64,000 bases of DNA, taken from NCBI RefSeq assembly GCF_013204845.1, contig NZ_JABMKY010000002.1, forward strand, positions 186,001 to 250,000. The letters run 5' to 3'. Under the pieces are notes generated by a model, which searched no databases, was not told the origin of the DNA, and saw only the letters and a list, made by a program, of their open reading frames with translations. The position numbers and the translations under genes were made by a program. The stretch comes from Paenibacillus qinlingensis. GTDB taxonomy: Bacteria; Bacillota; Bacilli; Paenibacillales; NBRC-103111. Below, piece by piece: positions 48,302 through 58,131 of this stretch (its first letter is position 1; each line of letters opens with the position of its first letter).

Positions 48302-49042
48302 TTATTTCAATAACAAATTTTTCTCATAGGCAACCCCGCAGGAGCAGCGAGCTCTACCGAATAACAGATGATAAGAATGAGGAAACTCCCGGTTTACCCG
48401 TTGGACTTCACGTGCAAATTCAACTTGATCCTTGGGCACTCTGCGAAGGGAGTCTGCTTTCGCTTGCGTATCCACATGCGCGCCAGGCGGAACGAATCGA
48501 TTAGGCGCTATTTTTACTCCGCCGGTAACTACGGCATCCATCGATATAACTGACCCATGACCAATAAAGGCATTAAATATGATAGATTTGAATCCTACGA
48601 ATACTTTTTCCCCAATAAAACAAGGACCATGAATGAGTGCCCCATGAGCAATGGAGACACTGTTAGCGAGGTAGATCGAGTACTTTTTGTTATCGACCAA
48701 GATATATTCGTGAGCGAGACCATGTAAGACGACCCCATCTTGAATATTCGTATTCTCACCGATATAAAAAGGCGTTCCTTCATCTGCACGTAAAGTAGCA
48801 TTTGGTGCTATATATATTTTTTTACTAAGGGTTACATCACCAACAACACTGGCATACTGGCTGATAAAAGCCGTGTTATGAATGTTTGGGAAACGTTGTT
48901 CGGGTGTGAATGATGTAATTGGATTCGGACTGATGTAGCGAGCAAACAAGTTAAAGGGCCCGCGAGGCAAATCGCCACTAGATTTCTTAATTCTAATCTT
49001 ATTCATGAATACAGGTTTCCAAAGATTTCTGACCTTAGTCAT
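48302..49042 (-). CDS. Gamma-class carbonic-anhydrase-like hexapeptide protein
   Basis: This 246-residue protein forms a left-handed beta-helix of hexapeptide repeats (VVGDVTLSKKIYIAPNATLR, IGENTNIQDGVVLHG). The three zinc-ligand His of gamma carbonic anhydrases are present in VVLHG and in SIAHGALIHGP. LRADEGTPFYIG and VVTGGVKIAPNRFVPPG match the Cam/CcmM type. It should hydrate CO2. The tail after about residue 225 adds CSCG, which is unusual. The start has CTAGGAG. Confidence 0.85.
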   Translation of the reverse strand: MTKVRNLWKPVFMNKIRIKKSSGDLPRGPFNLFARYISPNPITSFTPEQRFPNIHNTAFISQYASVVGDVTLSKKIYIAPNATLRADEGTPFYIGENTNIQDGVVLHGLAHEYILVDNKKYSIYLANSVSIAHGALIHGPCFIGEKVFVGFKSIIFNAFIGHGSVISMDAVVTGGVKIAPNRFVPPGAHVDTQAKADSLRRVPKDQVEFAREVQRVNREFPHSYHLLFGRARCSCGVAYEKNLLLK

Positions 49043-49127
49043 AGTTTCACTCCTAGAAGATTTCTGCGTGTCTTACATTAAGCTATTCAGGATATAGGCG
49101 AATGTCACAGATCCGTCCACTTACATA

Positions 49128-49180
49128 GCAAAAAAAGCCCTAATGCACGGCAATGAGTAACCGGGGCACTATGGGCTTAC
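49128..49180 (-). terminator. Terminator of the sulfatase/glycan operon
   Basis: AAGCCCATAGTGC / GCATTAGGGCTT arms with seven T on the minus strand, just after the dehydrogenase stop. Confidence 0.75.
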
Positions 49181-49194
49181 TAAATCACTCACAC

Positions 49195-50229
49195 CTAAAC
49201 GTTCGTTTCACAATCAATCATGACGTGGATCGTGTCCCCTTTATGCTCATTGCGCAGCTTAAACGCTTCGGCAATGTTACTTAAGTGAACCACATGCGTA
49301 ATCATTTCCTCCGTATTAACCAATCCATCCAGCACAAGCTGCAAGCCTCTATCAAAATAATGACGATTATCGATATCTCGCTTCGGTTCGGTTGAGAAAA
49401 TGTCCAGTCTCTTCTTATGAACTTTAAAGAAATCGACCGGCTTATGGCAAGTACCAATACACCCGTACATGATAATACGCCCATTCTGGGAAGCCGCATC
49501 AATGGCATCAACCATTCCGTCCCCCTCCAGCAAGCAAGGAATGACGACATCGAAACCATCCGGGAAGTCTTTACCCACAATATCCATCGTATTCGCATCT
49601 GAAGAGGGGAGCTTATAGGTATGAGTTGCTCCATACTTGCGAGCCAGTTCCAGCTTCTCGTCGAATAAATCCGTTACGATAAGGTTACGAGGACTGTACA
49701 AGCTAACTACCTGCGTCATCACCAAGCCGCTGACACCTTGTCCGGTAATTAGCACATTTTTGTGAGGAGAGATATCGCCAAGTTCTGCCGCATGAATAAT
49801 GCCGGGCAGCACTTCAATGAGCGAACCTTCAATGAGAGGCAGCGTCTGCGGAAGAACTTTTACAGAAAAAGGCGTACAGCAAACATATTCAGCAAAGGCC
49901 CCCCAAATATAACGTAATGCAACAGGATCCCCCACCTTAAGGCCAATCACATTGGGTCCTACTTTATCAATAACGCCAGCTACTTCGTGGCCTAGCCGTG
50001 TTGGATAGGAGACAAACTCTGGCTCACGAGCACCGCGAAAAACTTCTACATCGCTGCCGCAAATGCCAACCCACTTCACCTTTACCCGTACTTCCCCTTC
50101 AACGGGCTCGGGAATTAGTGCTCTTTTTAACGTAATATTCCCAATATCTTCTACAACTGCACAAAGCTGCGTACCCTCACCATCATAATCGACCAGCTGC
50201 ATGGGAGGAACTGACATTTTTCTAACCAT
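49195..50229 (-). CDS. Medium-chain alcohol/sugar dehydrogenase
   Basis: This 344-residue NAD(P)-dependent enzyme has the catalytic zinc site VGICGSD (Cys near 58) and GHEVAGV, and a Rossmann loop GQGVSGLVMTQVV. The four-Cys structural zinc lobe is missing: the text runs DPVALRYIWGAFAEYVCC. Its place after an esterase and sulfatase suggests oxidation of a released sugar such as fucose. AGGAG lies eight bases before ATG, and the gene overlaps the upstream stop by eight bases. Confidence 0.87.
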   Translation of the reverse strand: MVRKMSVPPMQLVDYDGEGTQLCAVVEDIGNITLKRALIPEPVEGEVRVKVKWVGICGSDVEVFRGAREPEFVSYPTRLGHEVAGVIDKVGPNVIGLKVGDPVALRYIWGAFAEYVCCTPFSVKVLPQTLPLIEGSLIEVLPGIIHAAELGDISPHKNVLITGQGVSGLVMTQVVSLYSPRNLIVTDLFDEKLELARKYGATHTYKLPSSDANTMDIVGKDFPDGFDVVIPCLLEGDGMVDAIDAASQNGRIIMYGCIGTCHKPVDFFKVHKKRLDIFSTEPKRDIDNRHYFDRGLQLVLDGLVNTEEMITHVVHLSNIAEAFKLRNEHKGDTIHVMIDCETNV

Positions 50230-51214
50230 TCTTAGGACTCCTATCGTTTAACTTTCCGAGTACATGATGTGCCATTATTTTGTAGCCTTCAGCGTTGGGA
50301 TGCAGATGGTCTGGAAGGTAGTCTACATAACCTTCTCCCATGATATCCAAGCCGTCTACATACGTAAGGTTCGAATCCCCGTAAGCAGTAAGGATATTCA
50401 CTGCTTCTTGGATCTCTTTCCTCATGATAACCAAATTCATCCCTGCTACGTTTTCATCCGTCTCCCTGTGAGGACAATAAATAGGAGAAAATAAAAAGAT
50501 TGGCGTATGGCGATGCTTTTCCCGAATGATCGATACCATGCCAATGACAGCAGAACGGAACGTACGGATATTTAAAGTTTGGCCCCCCATCACATTAATG
50601 CCGAGACACAGGGAAATGACATCTGCTGGAAGGTCACGAATGACGCGGGCAACCATCGGTTCCAAATGACATTGTCCAGCAAACCCCATACAGGTGAGGT
50701 CCCAACCGTTGTGGCGTGCGACGATTGCCGGCCACGTATGCGCTGGACTTTCAGCTGTGTTGCATTGCGTTATGGAGCTGCCGTATGTAATCCACCGGGG
50801 TTGATCGTTTGGCACGGGAATAGCCGATGTCCCGACATCGACTTTGAGTGCTTCCACGATGACGGCAGCATTTTGCGTAAAATAAATGTCAACTCGTTTC
50901 TTGCGGTCTGGTAAATTAGTAAATAAACAAATGTCATCTCCTGCAAGGAGTGTCTTCGTGCCAATGAATTCTTCTTCAATAACGATATCAAATTGCCTAT
51001 CTTGATCCGATCTTGTGACATGCAGCTCTATGGACGTAGAGTCGGTTAGACAAGCTAGTCTTATCCCTGCTGTTTCTCCTGCTCTCTCCACTACTTTCGA
51101 TGCAAATAAGTTAAGCTGACCATGAGGTAAACGCCATGGCCGGAAGTTCGCTTCATTCGTTTCTATTGAAACGGCCCCACGAAACCATGCTTCATTCATT
51201 TCAATTGTTTGCAT
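50222..51214 (-). CDS. SGNH hydrolase with N-terminal jelly-roll domain
   Basis: This 330-residue protein has an N-terminal beta-sandwich (about 1-130) and a C-terminal SGNH hydrolase. Block I reads TYGSSITQC rather than GDS, block III LCLGINVMGG, and block V DHLHPNAEGY. This two-domain layout resembles CE2-like carbohydrate esterases. It probably removes acetyl or similar esters from the glycan handled by this locus. No signal peptide. A GTG frame starts four codons earlier, but AAAGGTG is placed for ATG CAA at 51214. Confidence 0.85.
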   Translation of the reverse strand: MQTIEMNEAWFRGAVSIETNEANFRPWRLPHGQLNLFASKVVERAGETAGIRLACLTDSTSIELHVTRSDQDRQFDIVIEEEFIGTKTLLAGDDICLFTNLPDRKKRVDIYFTQNAAVIVEALKVDVGTSAIPVPNDQPRWITYGSSITQCNTAESPAHTWPAIVARHNGWDLTCMGFAGQCHLEPMVARVIRDLPADVISLCLGINVMGGQTLNIRTFRSAVIGMVSIIREKHRHTPIFLFSPIYCPHRETDENVAGMNLVIMRKEIQEAVNILTAYGDSNLTYVDGLDIMGEGYVDYLPDHLHPNAEGYKIMAHHVLGKLNDRSPKNG

Positions 51215-51234
51215 GTTGTATTTCACCTTTCAAT

Positions 51235-52635
51235 CTACACTAGAACTGGAATTACAGATTTATCTTGCAAAATATCACCGCTTGCTTTCATCCATGTGGC
51301 TAATTCAGAAGCAAGTCGTTCAATGTTCTCAACCTGTGAAGGTTCCTCTGACAAATCATTGGTTTCCCAAGGATCATTGAGCAGATCAAATAACTGGATA
51401 CGTTCCGTCCCACTGTTCGTAATTGGCGAACGATAATATCGAATCAGCTTCCATCGACCATCCGTCACCATCCGCTGGAGATCTCGATAAACGGATCCCA
51501 CGATCCCACGAACGCCATCACTCTCTTCTGATAAGATGGTATGCAACGAGATCCCTTCTGTTTCCTCTGGGAGGTTGACTTTGCATAACCCGGCAACTGT
51601 CGGGAAAATATCAATATTACTGGCAAGTGCTCGCAGCTGCTTGCCTTCTGGCACACCAGGCCCACGGAAAATAAGCGGAATTCGCACGCTATGCTCGTAA
51701 AGGTTTTGTTTACCCATCAATCCGTGTTGTCCAACCGCCAAACCGTGGTCCGCTGTATACACGATGAGCGTATTGTCATAGATGCCCTTCGACTTCAGCG
51801 TTTCGATGACCCTACCCATTTGTGCGTCCAAATGGCTTATCATTCCGTAATAATCGGCCATATGCTGTCGAATTTCGTCCTCATCCCTCGGCCAACCCGC
51901 AAGCTTCTCGTCGCGCACAACCATATCCCCAGTATCAAAAGGATGTTCTCCCATAAAGTTCGGAGGCAGCGTTATATCAGACTTGCTATACATACTTGCA
52001 TACGGCTCAGGCGCAGTTCGCGGATCATGAGGCGCTGTATAAGCGATATACAGGAAAAACGGCTTTGCATCCCCATAATCCTCGATAAAGTTGACGGCTG
52101 CATTGGTAAATAACTCAGTAGAGAACGTATGTTCCGTGTATTCATTTTCTTTCGGATACAGCCCAGTCGCATCATAATCAAACACAGGAACCTTGGAATG
52201 ATCACTCATCCCGTGAAAATGCAGCTTATCTCCCCCTTCGAAACTCCGGGTGAGGCTTGCCTTGTCGTTATGCCATTTGCCAACGGCATGCGTGTAATAT
52301 CCGGCATCTCGCATCGTCTGCGCCATAAGACGAACATCCGAGCGAATTACGCTCGAATGTTCTCGGTTCGTCATATCCTTGCCGATCGTTGCCCGAAATA
52401 GTGGAATACCGGTATGGACGCATGCTCGGCTCGGCGCGCAAACCGCACCGGTTAGAGCACCGAAGATATGCGTATTCCGACATGCTGTCCCGCTAGTGAC
52501 CAGCGAATCCAGCACCGGCGTCTGCACGGCTTCATTGCCGAAAGCTCCGATAGCTTCACCACGATGATCGTCTGCTATAAGAAAAACGACATGAGGTCGC
52601 TCAGCTACATGATTCTTGATGTTTTTCTCTTTCAT
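51235..52635 (-). CDS. Type I sulfatase (Cys-type)
   Basis: This 466-residue enzyme hydrolyses sulfate esters. The signature VCAPSRA places the future formylglycine at Cys66. Metal ligands appear in IADDHRGE (D22, D23) and TADHGLAVGQHG near 310, and GKWHND and SVRIPLIFRGPG are family motifs. No signal peptide is visible, so it should act in the cytosol on imported oligosaccharide. It needs a formylglycine-generating enzyme; none is in the window. It follows the binding-protein gene and precedes the esterase. Confidence 0.9.
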   Translation of the reverse strand: MKEKNIKNHVAERPHVVFLIADDHRGEAIGAFGNEAVQTPVLDSLVTSGTACRNTHIFGALTGAVCAPSRACVHTGIPLFRATIGKDMTNREHSSVIRSDVRLMAQTMRDAGYYTHAVGKWHNDKASLTRSFEGGDKLHFHGMSDHSKVPVFDYDATGLYPKENEYTEHTFSTELFTNAAVNFIEDYGDAKPFFLYIAYTAPHDPRTAPEPYASMYSKSDITLPPNFMGEHPFDTGDMVVRDEKLAGWPRDEDEIRQHMADYYGMISHLDAQMGRVIETLKSKGIYDNTLIVYTADHGLAVGQHGLMGKQNLYEHSVRIPLIFRGPGVPEGKQLRALASNIDIFPTVAGLCKVNLPEETEGISLHTILSEESDGVRGIVGSVYRDLQRMVTDGRWKLIRYYRSPITNSGTERIQLFDLLNDPWETNDLSEEPSQVENIERLASELATWMKASGDILQDKSVIPVLV

Positions 52636-52686
52636 AGTACATACTCACTCCCATGCGATATCATTCAGTATGAATCTGAATGTGTT

Positions 52687-54333
52687 CTATTTCTTGGCTT
52701 TAAATTGATCATAAGCTTGTTGATAAATTTCCAAATAGCGTTTAATGTTCATTTTGTCCAGCGTGCTCAAGTAGTTGTTCCATTCTTTCTCAACATCCAG
52801 TGAGCCGGTGACTGTTTTGGCGAAAAATTCAGTTCGATAATCGGTCAACGTCTTCTCAAGCGTAGAAAGTTCCTCTGCCTGTTCGTTGGTGAAGAATAAT
52901 GGCGGTACAATTTTGCTCGGATTGGTTCCAAAAGGCTCGTATTTCTTAGTTTCATTATACAAAACAAGTTCAAGTGAATTTTTCGGATCCGCCGCCACGC
53001 TTAATCGCAATTCGTTCGTTCTCAGTGATGGTCCTGCCTGTGCCCAGTGGATATTTTGCAGCTTGCCGAATGTGGCAATCGGCTTCCATACCGCTTGCTT
53101 CCCATTTACACCAAGCTCGCCTTGTGCTGGACGTACCCACTCCTGATCTGGTCGGCCCTGTGTACTGCGAAGTGTCGCTTCCTCTGAAAGCAGCAAGTCA
53201 GCCATACGGAATGCGGCAGCAGGATTTTTCGCTTTGTTTGTAACGACATATTGACCTGCAGAAACTGCATATGGATTGTAGGCTGTAGAACGTATACCCG
53301 TCGGCCCTTTGAGCGGAGGTACAGAGACGTAATCTTTGAATCTCGCGTTGTCGACTTCAACAAACACCGTTTGATTTTGTGAAGCAATCGCGCCTAAGAT
53401 TGGAATTTCAGGGTTCATCCCCATCTGTTTGAGCTGGTTTCTATCTTGTGTAAACGTTTGCGGAGAGATTAGGCCCTCAGCAAACATTTTATTCATATAC
53501 TTCAAAGCCTCTTTCCACTCCGGTTGATTAAAAGCAAGTTGAACCTTCCCATCTTTCACGTAGCGCAGGTTGAAATCCTTTTCGATAAAAGCGCTGGGCA
53601 AGAATAGATCTAATGTCGAAGATGGTCCATTCGTTGCACCAACAAGCGGAATCTCATCTGCTTTGCCGTTGCCGTTTGGATCTTTTTCTTTGAAAGCTTT
53701 GAGTACTTGATAAAACTCTTCTGTCGTTTCAGGCATTTTTAATCCAAGCTTATCAAGCCAAGGTTTATAAATCCACATTTTCTGCCCAAGCGAGCAATGG
53801 TAACAATCATTCACCTGTGGAACGGAATAAATTTTACCGTCAGGCATCGTAATCAGATCTTTTACATAGGTAACCTGTTCAAACATCTTTTTCATTTCGA
53901 CACCATATTTATCGATATAAGGATTCAGCGGAATAAATACGCCATCTTTCCCATAAATCGATTGTTGAACCGGCGATACATTCATGTTTAACAGTACGTC
54001 TGGATAATCACCACTTGCAAGTGAAACGTTGAGCTTCTCTGCGAATGTTTTTTCCGGAGCGACTTCCCAGTCAATATGAATGTTCGTTTTCTCTTCCAGC
54101 CACTTGGTGAATTCGTTCGTTGCAAAGTTTTCGACAATACTGGAGCCTTTGACCATAACCTTGAGTGTCGTCTTTTCTTTCGTAATTGGGAATTGTCCTG
54201 CTGGTGTTACTTGGTCATCGATGATAGCTTCTGTCTTCTGAGCAGCCTCCTTCGATCCGCTGTCTGAACATGCACTTAGGAGTAATACTGACGATGCTGT
54301 GATAGCTGCTAAAGCTTTTAACCCTCTTTTCAT
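52687..54333 (-). CDS. Extracellular solute-binding lipoprotein
   Basis: This 548-residue protein has a lipoprotein signal ending in VLLLSAC. The binding domain includes TEEFYQVLKAFKEKDPNGNG, with a calcium-loop-like DPNGNGKADE common in this family. It delivers glycan fragments to the permeases encoded just upstream. AAAGGGAGG precedes ATG. Downstream comes the sulfatase gene. Confidence 0.92.
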   Translation of the reverse strand: MKRGLKALAAITASSVLLLSACSDSGSKEAAQKTEAIIDDQVTPAGQFPITKEKTTLKVMVKGSSIVENFATNEFTKWLEEKTNIHIDWEVAPEKTFAEKLNVSLASGDYPDVLLNMNVSPVQQSIYGKDGVFIPLNPYIDKYGVEMKKMFEQVTYVKDLITMPDGKIYSVPQVNDCYHCSLGQKMWIYKPWLDKLGLKMPETTEEFYQVLKAFKEKDPNGNGKADEIPLVGATNGPSSTLDLFLPSAFIEKDFNLRYVKDGKVQLAFNQPEWKEALKYMNKMFAEGLISPQTFTQDRNQLKQMGMNPEIPILGAIASQNQTVFVEVDNARFKDYVSVPPLKGPTGIRSTAYNPYAVSAGQYVVTNKAKNPAAAFRMADLLLSEEATLRSTQGRPDQEWVRPAQGELGVNGKQAVWKPIATFGKLQNIHWAQAGPSLRTNELRLSVAADPKNSLELVLYNETKKYEPFGTNPSKIVPPLFFTNEQAEELSTLEKTLTDYRTEFFAKTVTGSLDVEKEWNNYLSTLDKMNIKRYLEIYQQAYDQFKAKK

Positions 54334-54347
54334 GTAAAAACCTCCCT

Positions 54348-55241
54348 TTAGCCTTTTAATGAGCCAATCATCATGCCTTTGACAAAATGCCTTTGTATGA
54401 ATGGATAGATGATGAGCACGGGCAGCGTAGACACGACGATAAGGGAAAACTTCAACAGCTCCCGCAGACCATCTCTTGCCGCTTGATCAGCAATGTCGGT
54501 TATCATCGACGCGTCGACTTCGTTTTGCACCAAAATATCCCTTAACACCAATTGAATCGGGTATAACTCCTGATGTTTCAAATAGAGTAATGCACTGAAA
54601 TATTGATTCCAATGTCCGACTGCGTAGAACAAGGAAATGACAGCAATGATAGGTCCTGACAACGGAAGTACGATCTTTCGGACAAAGGTAAAATCACTGC
54701 ATCCATCCATCTGAGAGGCTTCAAGCAATTCTTCTGGGATGGTCGTTTGAAAATATGTGCGGGCAATGATCATATTCATCACACCAAGTGCTCCCGGAAT
54801 AATTAAAGACCATCGTGTGTCAATCATGCCGAGCTCTTTCACAACGAGATAGGACGGGATCAATCCTCCCGAAAACATCATGGTGAATACGAACAACGCC
54901 ATAACGGCATTCCGTGGCATAAAGTCTTTCCTAGAAAGCGGATAAGCGGCAATAAGTGTAAATAGCACATTGATCGTCGTTCCTACCACAGTGTAAAATA
55001 CGGAATTCAAGAAACTCGACATAATCAATCGATGCTTAAATACGGCTTCATATCCCGCAAGCGTCGGCTCAACCGGATATAACCAAACTTTTCCAGAAAT
55101 AACCGCGGTGGACGAGCTGAAGGAAGCACTGACAATGTAAATCAGCGGATATAGAATCGTAATTGTAAAAATAAATAGGATTATATAATTCAGAATTGTA
55201 AAAAGCCTGTCATCTGCACTTTCTTTAATGCTTCCCGTCAT
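54348..55241 (-). CDS. Carbohydrate ABC importer permease, LplC type
   Basis: This 297-residue permease has six membrane segments. Its EAA-type loop is EASQMDGCSDFTFVRKIVLP (about residues 189-208) and it ends RHFVKGMMIGSLKG. It is 13 bases after the LplB-type gene and 14 bases before the binding-protein gene. GGAGG stands seven bases before ATG. Confidence 0.92.
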   Translation of the reverse strand: MTGSIKESADDRLFTILNYIILFIFTITILYPLIYIVSASFSSSTAVISGKVWLYPVEPTLAGYEAVFKHRLIMSSFLNSVFYTVVGTTINVLFTLIAAYPLSRKDFMPRNAVMALFVFTMMFSGGLIPSYLVVKELGMIDTRWSLIIPGALGVMNMIIARTYFQTTIPEELLEASQMDGCSDFTFVRKIVLPLSGPIIAVISLFYAVGHWNQYFSALLYLKHQELYPIQLVLRDILVQNEVDASMITDIADQAARDGLRELLKFSLIVVSTLPVLIIYPFIQRHFVKGMMIGSLKG

Positions 55242-55254
55242 TGACGCGCCTCCT

Positions 55255-56229
55255 TTACCACAGACTGGTTTGTCCTAACTGTCTAGCTATCCGATTAACG
55301 AGAACCAGCAGAATTAAATTAATGACTGATTTAAACAATCCAATAGCAGACGAATAGGAATAATTGATTGCGGTTGATGCCAATCCAACTTTGTAGACAA
55401 ACGTATCAATGACCTCAGATGAGCTCATATTCAGCGGATTCTGCAACAGCAACACCTTTTCGAAGCCGATGTCCAGCACGTGACCCGTGTTCATGATGAG
55501 CAGAATGACCGCAACCGGCATGATACCCGGCAAATCGACATGCCACATTCGCCGTACTTTATTGGCACCATCGACAACGGCAGCTTCATGGAGAGAAGGA
55601 TCGACGGCTGCAAGCGCTGCCAAGTAAATGATGCAGGAAAATCCAACATTTTGCCAAATACCGGACCAGACAAAAACATGTGAGAACCATTCGGGTATGC
55701 CCATGAAATTAATAGTGGGTAATCCGAAGAATTTCATAATTTTCTGAATGAGACCAACCCGAGGGTCCATCATTTGCAAAATAATACCTACCATAACAAC
55801 AACGGAAATAAAATGGGGTGCATAGGTGATCATCTGCACGGATTTCTTAAAGAACCGTGAATTGACGTAATTTAGAGAAAGCGCCAGGATGATCGGGAAA
55901 GGAAACCCGGCAAATAAACTATAAATGCTGAGTAAGACTGTATTTTTCATAATCCGAACAAATTCATAGGAATGGAAGAAGCGGTCGAAATGCTTCAACC
56001 CCACCCATTCGCTGCCCCATACGCCTTTTGTTGGAAGATAATTTTTGAACGCAATCAAAGCGCCATACATCGGCACGTACTTGAAAATGATCAAATAAAT
56101 AATCGGCAGGAGCATAAGCAGGTAAAGCTGCCAATGGTTAGATGCGTTTTTCTTAAGTCTAAATAAGTAATTTTCTTTTTTAATAACAACTGTAGACATT
56201 GTGTTTGTCTTGCTAGCCGATATGTCCAT
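55255..56229 (-). CDS. Carbohydrate ABC importer permease, LplB type
   Basis: This 324-residue permease has an N-terminal extension of about 30 residues before the first helix (LYLLMLLPIIYLIIFKYVPM). The EAA loop is EAAVVDGANKVRRMWHVDLP (about residues 217-236). AGGGAGG lies five bases before ATG. It is the first transporter gene after the kinase gene; the 96-base gap may hold an internal promoter. Confidence 0.92.
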   Translation of the reverse strand: MDISASKTNTMSTVVIKKENYLFRLKKNASNHWQLYLLMLLPIIYLIIFKYVPMYGALIAFKNYLPTKGVWGSEWVGLKHFDRFFHSYEFVRIMKNTVLLSIYSLFAGFPFPIILALSLNYVNSRFFKKSVQMITYAPHFISVVVMVGIILQMMDPRVGLIQKIMKFFGLPTINFMGIPEWFSHVFVWSGIWQNVGFSCIIYLAALAAVDPSLHEAAVVDGANKVRRMWHVDLPGIMPVAVILLIMNTGHVLDIGFEKVLLLQNPLNMSSSEVIDTFVYKVGLASTAINYSYSSAIGLFKSVINLILLVLVNRIARQLGQTSLW

Positions 56230-56325
56230 AAATCCCTCCCTATTTCGATGACAATGACTCGGTATGTGTCATGTACTTCTGTCTATAGCATACAAAAAGT
56301 AGGGTATTGCGAGCATTGTGTTCAT

Positions 56326-58131
56326 TTATACCGCTATGACTTTTTTTGCACTGGAAGATGGCATGTGAATCGTCACTTTCGTGCCGATCCCCTGCTTGCT
56401 TTGTATAGAAAGCCCATATTGCTGTCCGAACACCATCTGAATGCGATTATGCACATTAAGCAGCCCGATACTGCCTTCGAATGTGGGTTGCGTATCCACC
56501 AGCTTCTCTTGGCGGCTGTTCCCAAGTCGTGTGTTTAATTGCAGCAGGGATTCCGTGTCGATGCCGCAGCCATTATCTTGCACGATGACATAAAAATCCG
56601 CATCATTCTTCCAAGCGTCAATAATGATTGTGTGCTTTTCTTCGATCCCATAGGGAAACGCATGCTTAAATACATTCTCGACCAAGGGCTGCAGCGTCAA
56701 GCGAACCATGCTGTCCAGCAAATAATCCGTAGAGATTCGAACATCAATCTCGAATTCACGCTGGTTGCGATATTTCATAATGGACATGAAATACAGAATG
56801 TGTTTAAGCTCATTCGCTACCGTAATTTCCTCCAAATCCGTGCGTATCGAGTAGCGCAGCATATAGGATAGTGAACGTACGATGTCTTTAATCTCACTTG
56901 ATTTCTGAATAACGGCATAACAAATAATAATTTCCAAAGTATTGTACAAGAAGTGCGGATTAATCTGTAATTGCAGGGATTGAAATTCGGCCTGCTGCCG
57001 TTTCATTAAATTGTCCTGATTGCGTAGTTCGGTCTCGTAAACCCGCTCAACAAGCTCTTCCAACCGAGAGACCATCGTATTGTAGCTGATAATAAGCTGA
57101 TCCATTTCATCCAGGCTTCCCGTTAGAGGAACTCGGGTCCATTGACCTTTGGCCGTCTGACGCATGCCGTTCTCCAGTAGTCGAACTGGGCGAACAATGG
57201 ATTGACCAAATCGATAAGCGAGGAATGTGGCCAGAATTAGAGTGACGATGCCTACAATTAGCGTGGTTTGCCGCAAGTCTGATATGGGCTGCCGCAGTTC
57301 AGAAATGGACATGCTTGCCACTAACGTCCAACCGGAGTAGTCCGACTTTCGACTAAAGAATACTCTTCCCGGTTCTCCTGGCAATTCAAATACTTGGTCT
57401 GTTTTGGCCTCAACTGTATTAAAATGCCTGCCATTCAACTGTTTCCCAATTCGGCTCGGATCTGGATGATAGAGTATTTTCCCGCGATCGTTAACAATAA
57501 AAAAATACCCCGAGTTCCCGAGTTTAATGCCCTTCCAAAGCGTGTTTAACTCCCCTATTTTTAGCTCAAACCCCATTATGCCTTTGAATACGGTAGATGA
57601 AGTTCGATCCGCCAATTTGCGAATGAGTGTGAGATGACCATCCAGAAATCCGGAATCTCGGATCGTCAGCTTCGCATTTATCGTGTCGTCTTCCTTCATC
57701 TGTTCCACGTATTCTTCAAACCCTTTGTAGTTAAAAGGGACAATGTGGACATTAAAATCGGTTGCTTTGAACCCGTTATAACCGACGATGTACGTCATGG
57801 AAATTTCTGGATTGTTAATGAGAACCGGTTGAAATACCCCTTTCATAGCCATTTCTGCCGAATAAAATCCAGACGTTGAACGAGCAGGAAGATCTAGTGC
57901 TTCCTTCACGACAGGAGAAATTAGAATAGACAGCGTTGCTCTTTCGTAACTTTTCAGAAATAAATCGGTTTCATGAAGGACATTATCAACGATCTGTGTT
58001 AAAAGTCCTTCATACTGATTCTCCAGTTCATTGGACGACCGCCAATAGCCGGTGACCCCCAACGTCACCAACGCCATCGTGATAATAACAACGAAGTAAA
58101 TGTACACCTTCCGAACGAGTCTGCTATTCAT
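56326..58131 (-). CDS. YesM-type sensor histidine kinase
   Basis: This 601-residue kinase has a membrane helix at 8-28, a dCache-like extracellular sensor to about 290, a second helix TLIVGIVTLILATFLAYRFG, a HAMP domain, a His_kinase domain with the His in LQINPHFLYNTLEIIICYAV, and a HATPase with QDNGCGIDTES and GSIGLLNVHNRIQ. Its ATG overlaps the stop of the regulator gene (TAATG), indicating coupling. It likely senses the glycan imported by the following transporter. Confidence 0.92.
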   Translation of the reverse strand: MNSRLVRKVYIYFVVIITMALVTLGVTGYWRSSNELENQYEGLLTQIVDNVLHETDLFLKSYERATLSILISPVVKEALDLPARSTSGFYSAEMAMKGVFQPVLINNPEISMTYIVGYNGFKATDFNVHIVPFNYKGFEEYVEQMKEDDTINAKLTIRDSGFLDGHLTLIRKLADRTSSTVFKGIMGFELKIGELNTLWKGIKLGNSGYFFIVNDRGKILYHPDPSRIGKQLNGRHFNTVEAKTDQVFELPGEPGRVFFSRKSDYSGWTLVASMSISELRQPISDLRQTTLIVGIVTLILATFLAYRFGQSIVRPVRLLENGMRQTAKGQWTRVPLTGSLDEMDQLIISYNTMVSRLEELVERVYETELRNQDNLMKRQQAEFQSLQLQINPHFLYNTLEIIICYAVIQKSSEIKDIVRSLSYMLRYSIRTDLEEITVANELKHILYFMSIMKYRNQREFEIDVRISTDYLLDSMVRLTLQPLVENVFKHAFPYGIEEKHTIIIDAWKNDADFYVIVQDNGCGIDTESLLQLNTRLGNSRQEKLVDTQPTFEGSIGLLNVHNRIQMVFGQQYGLSIQSKQGIGTKVTIHMPSSSAKKVIAV

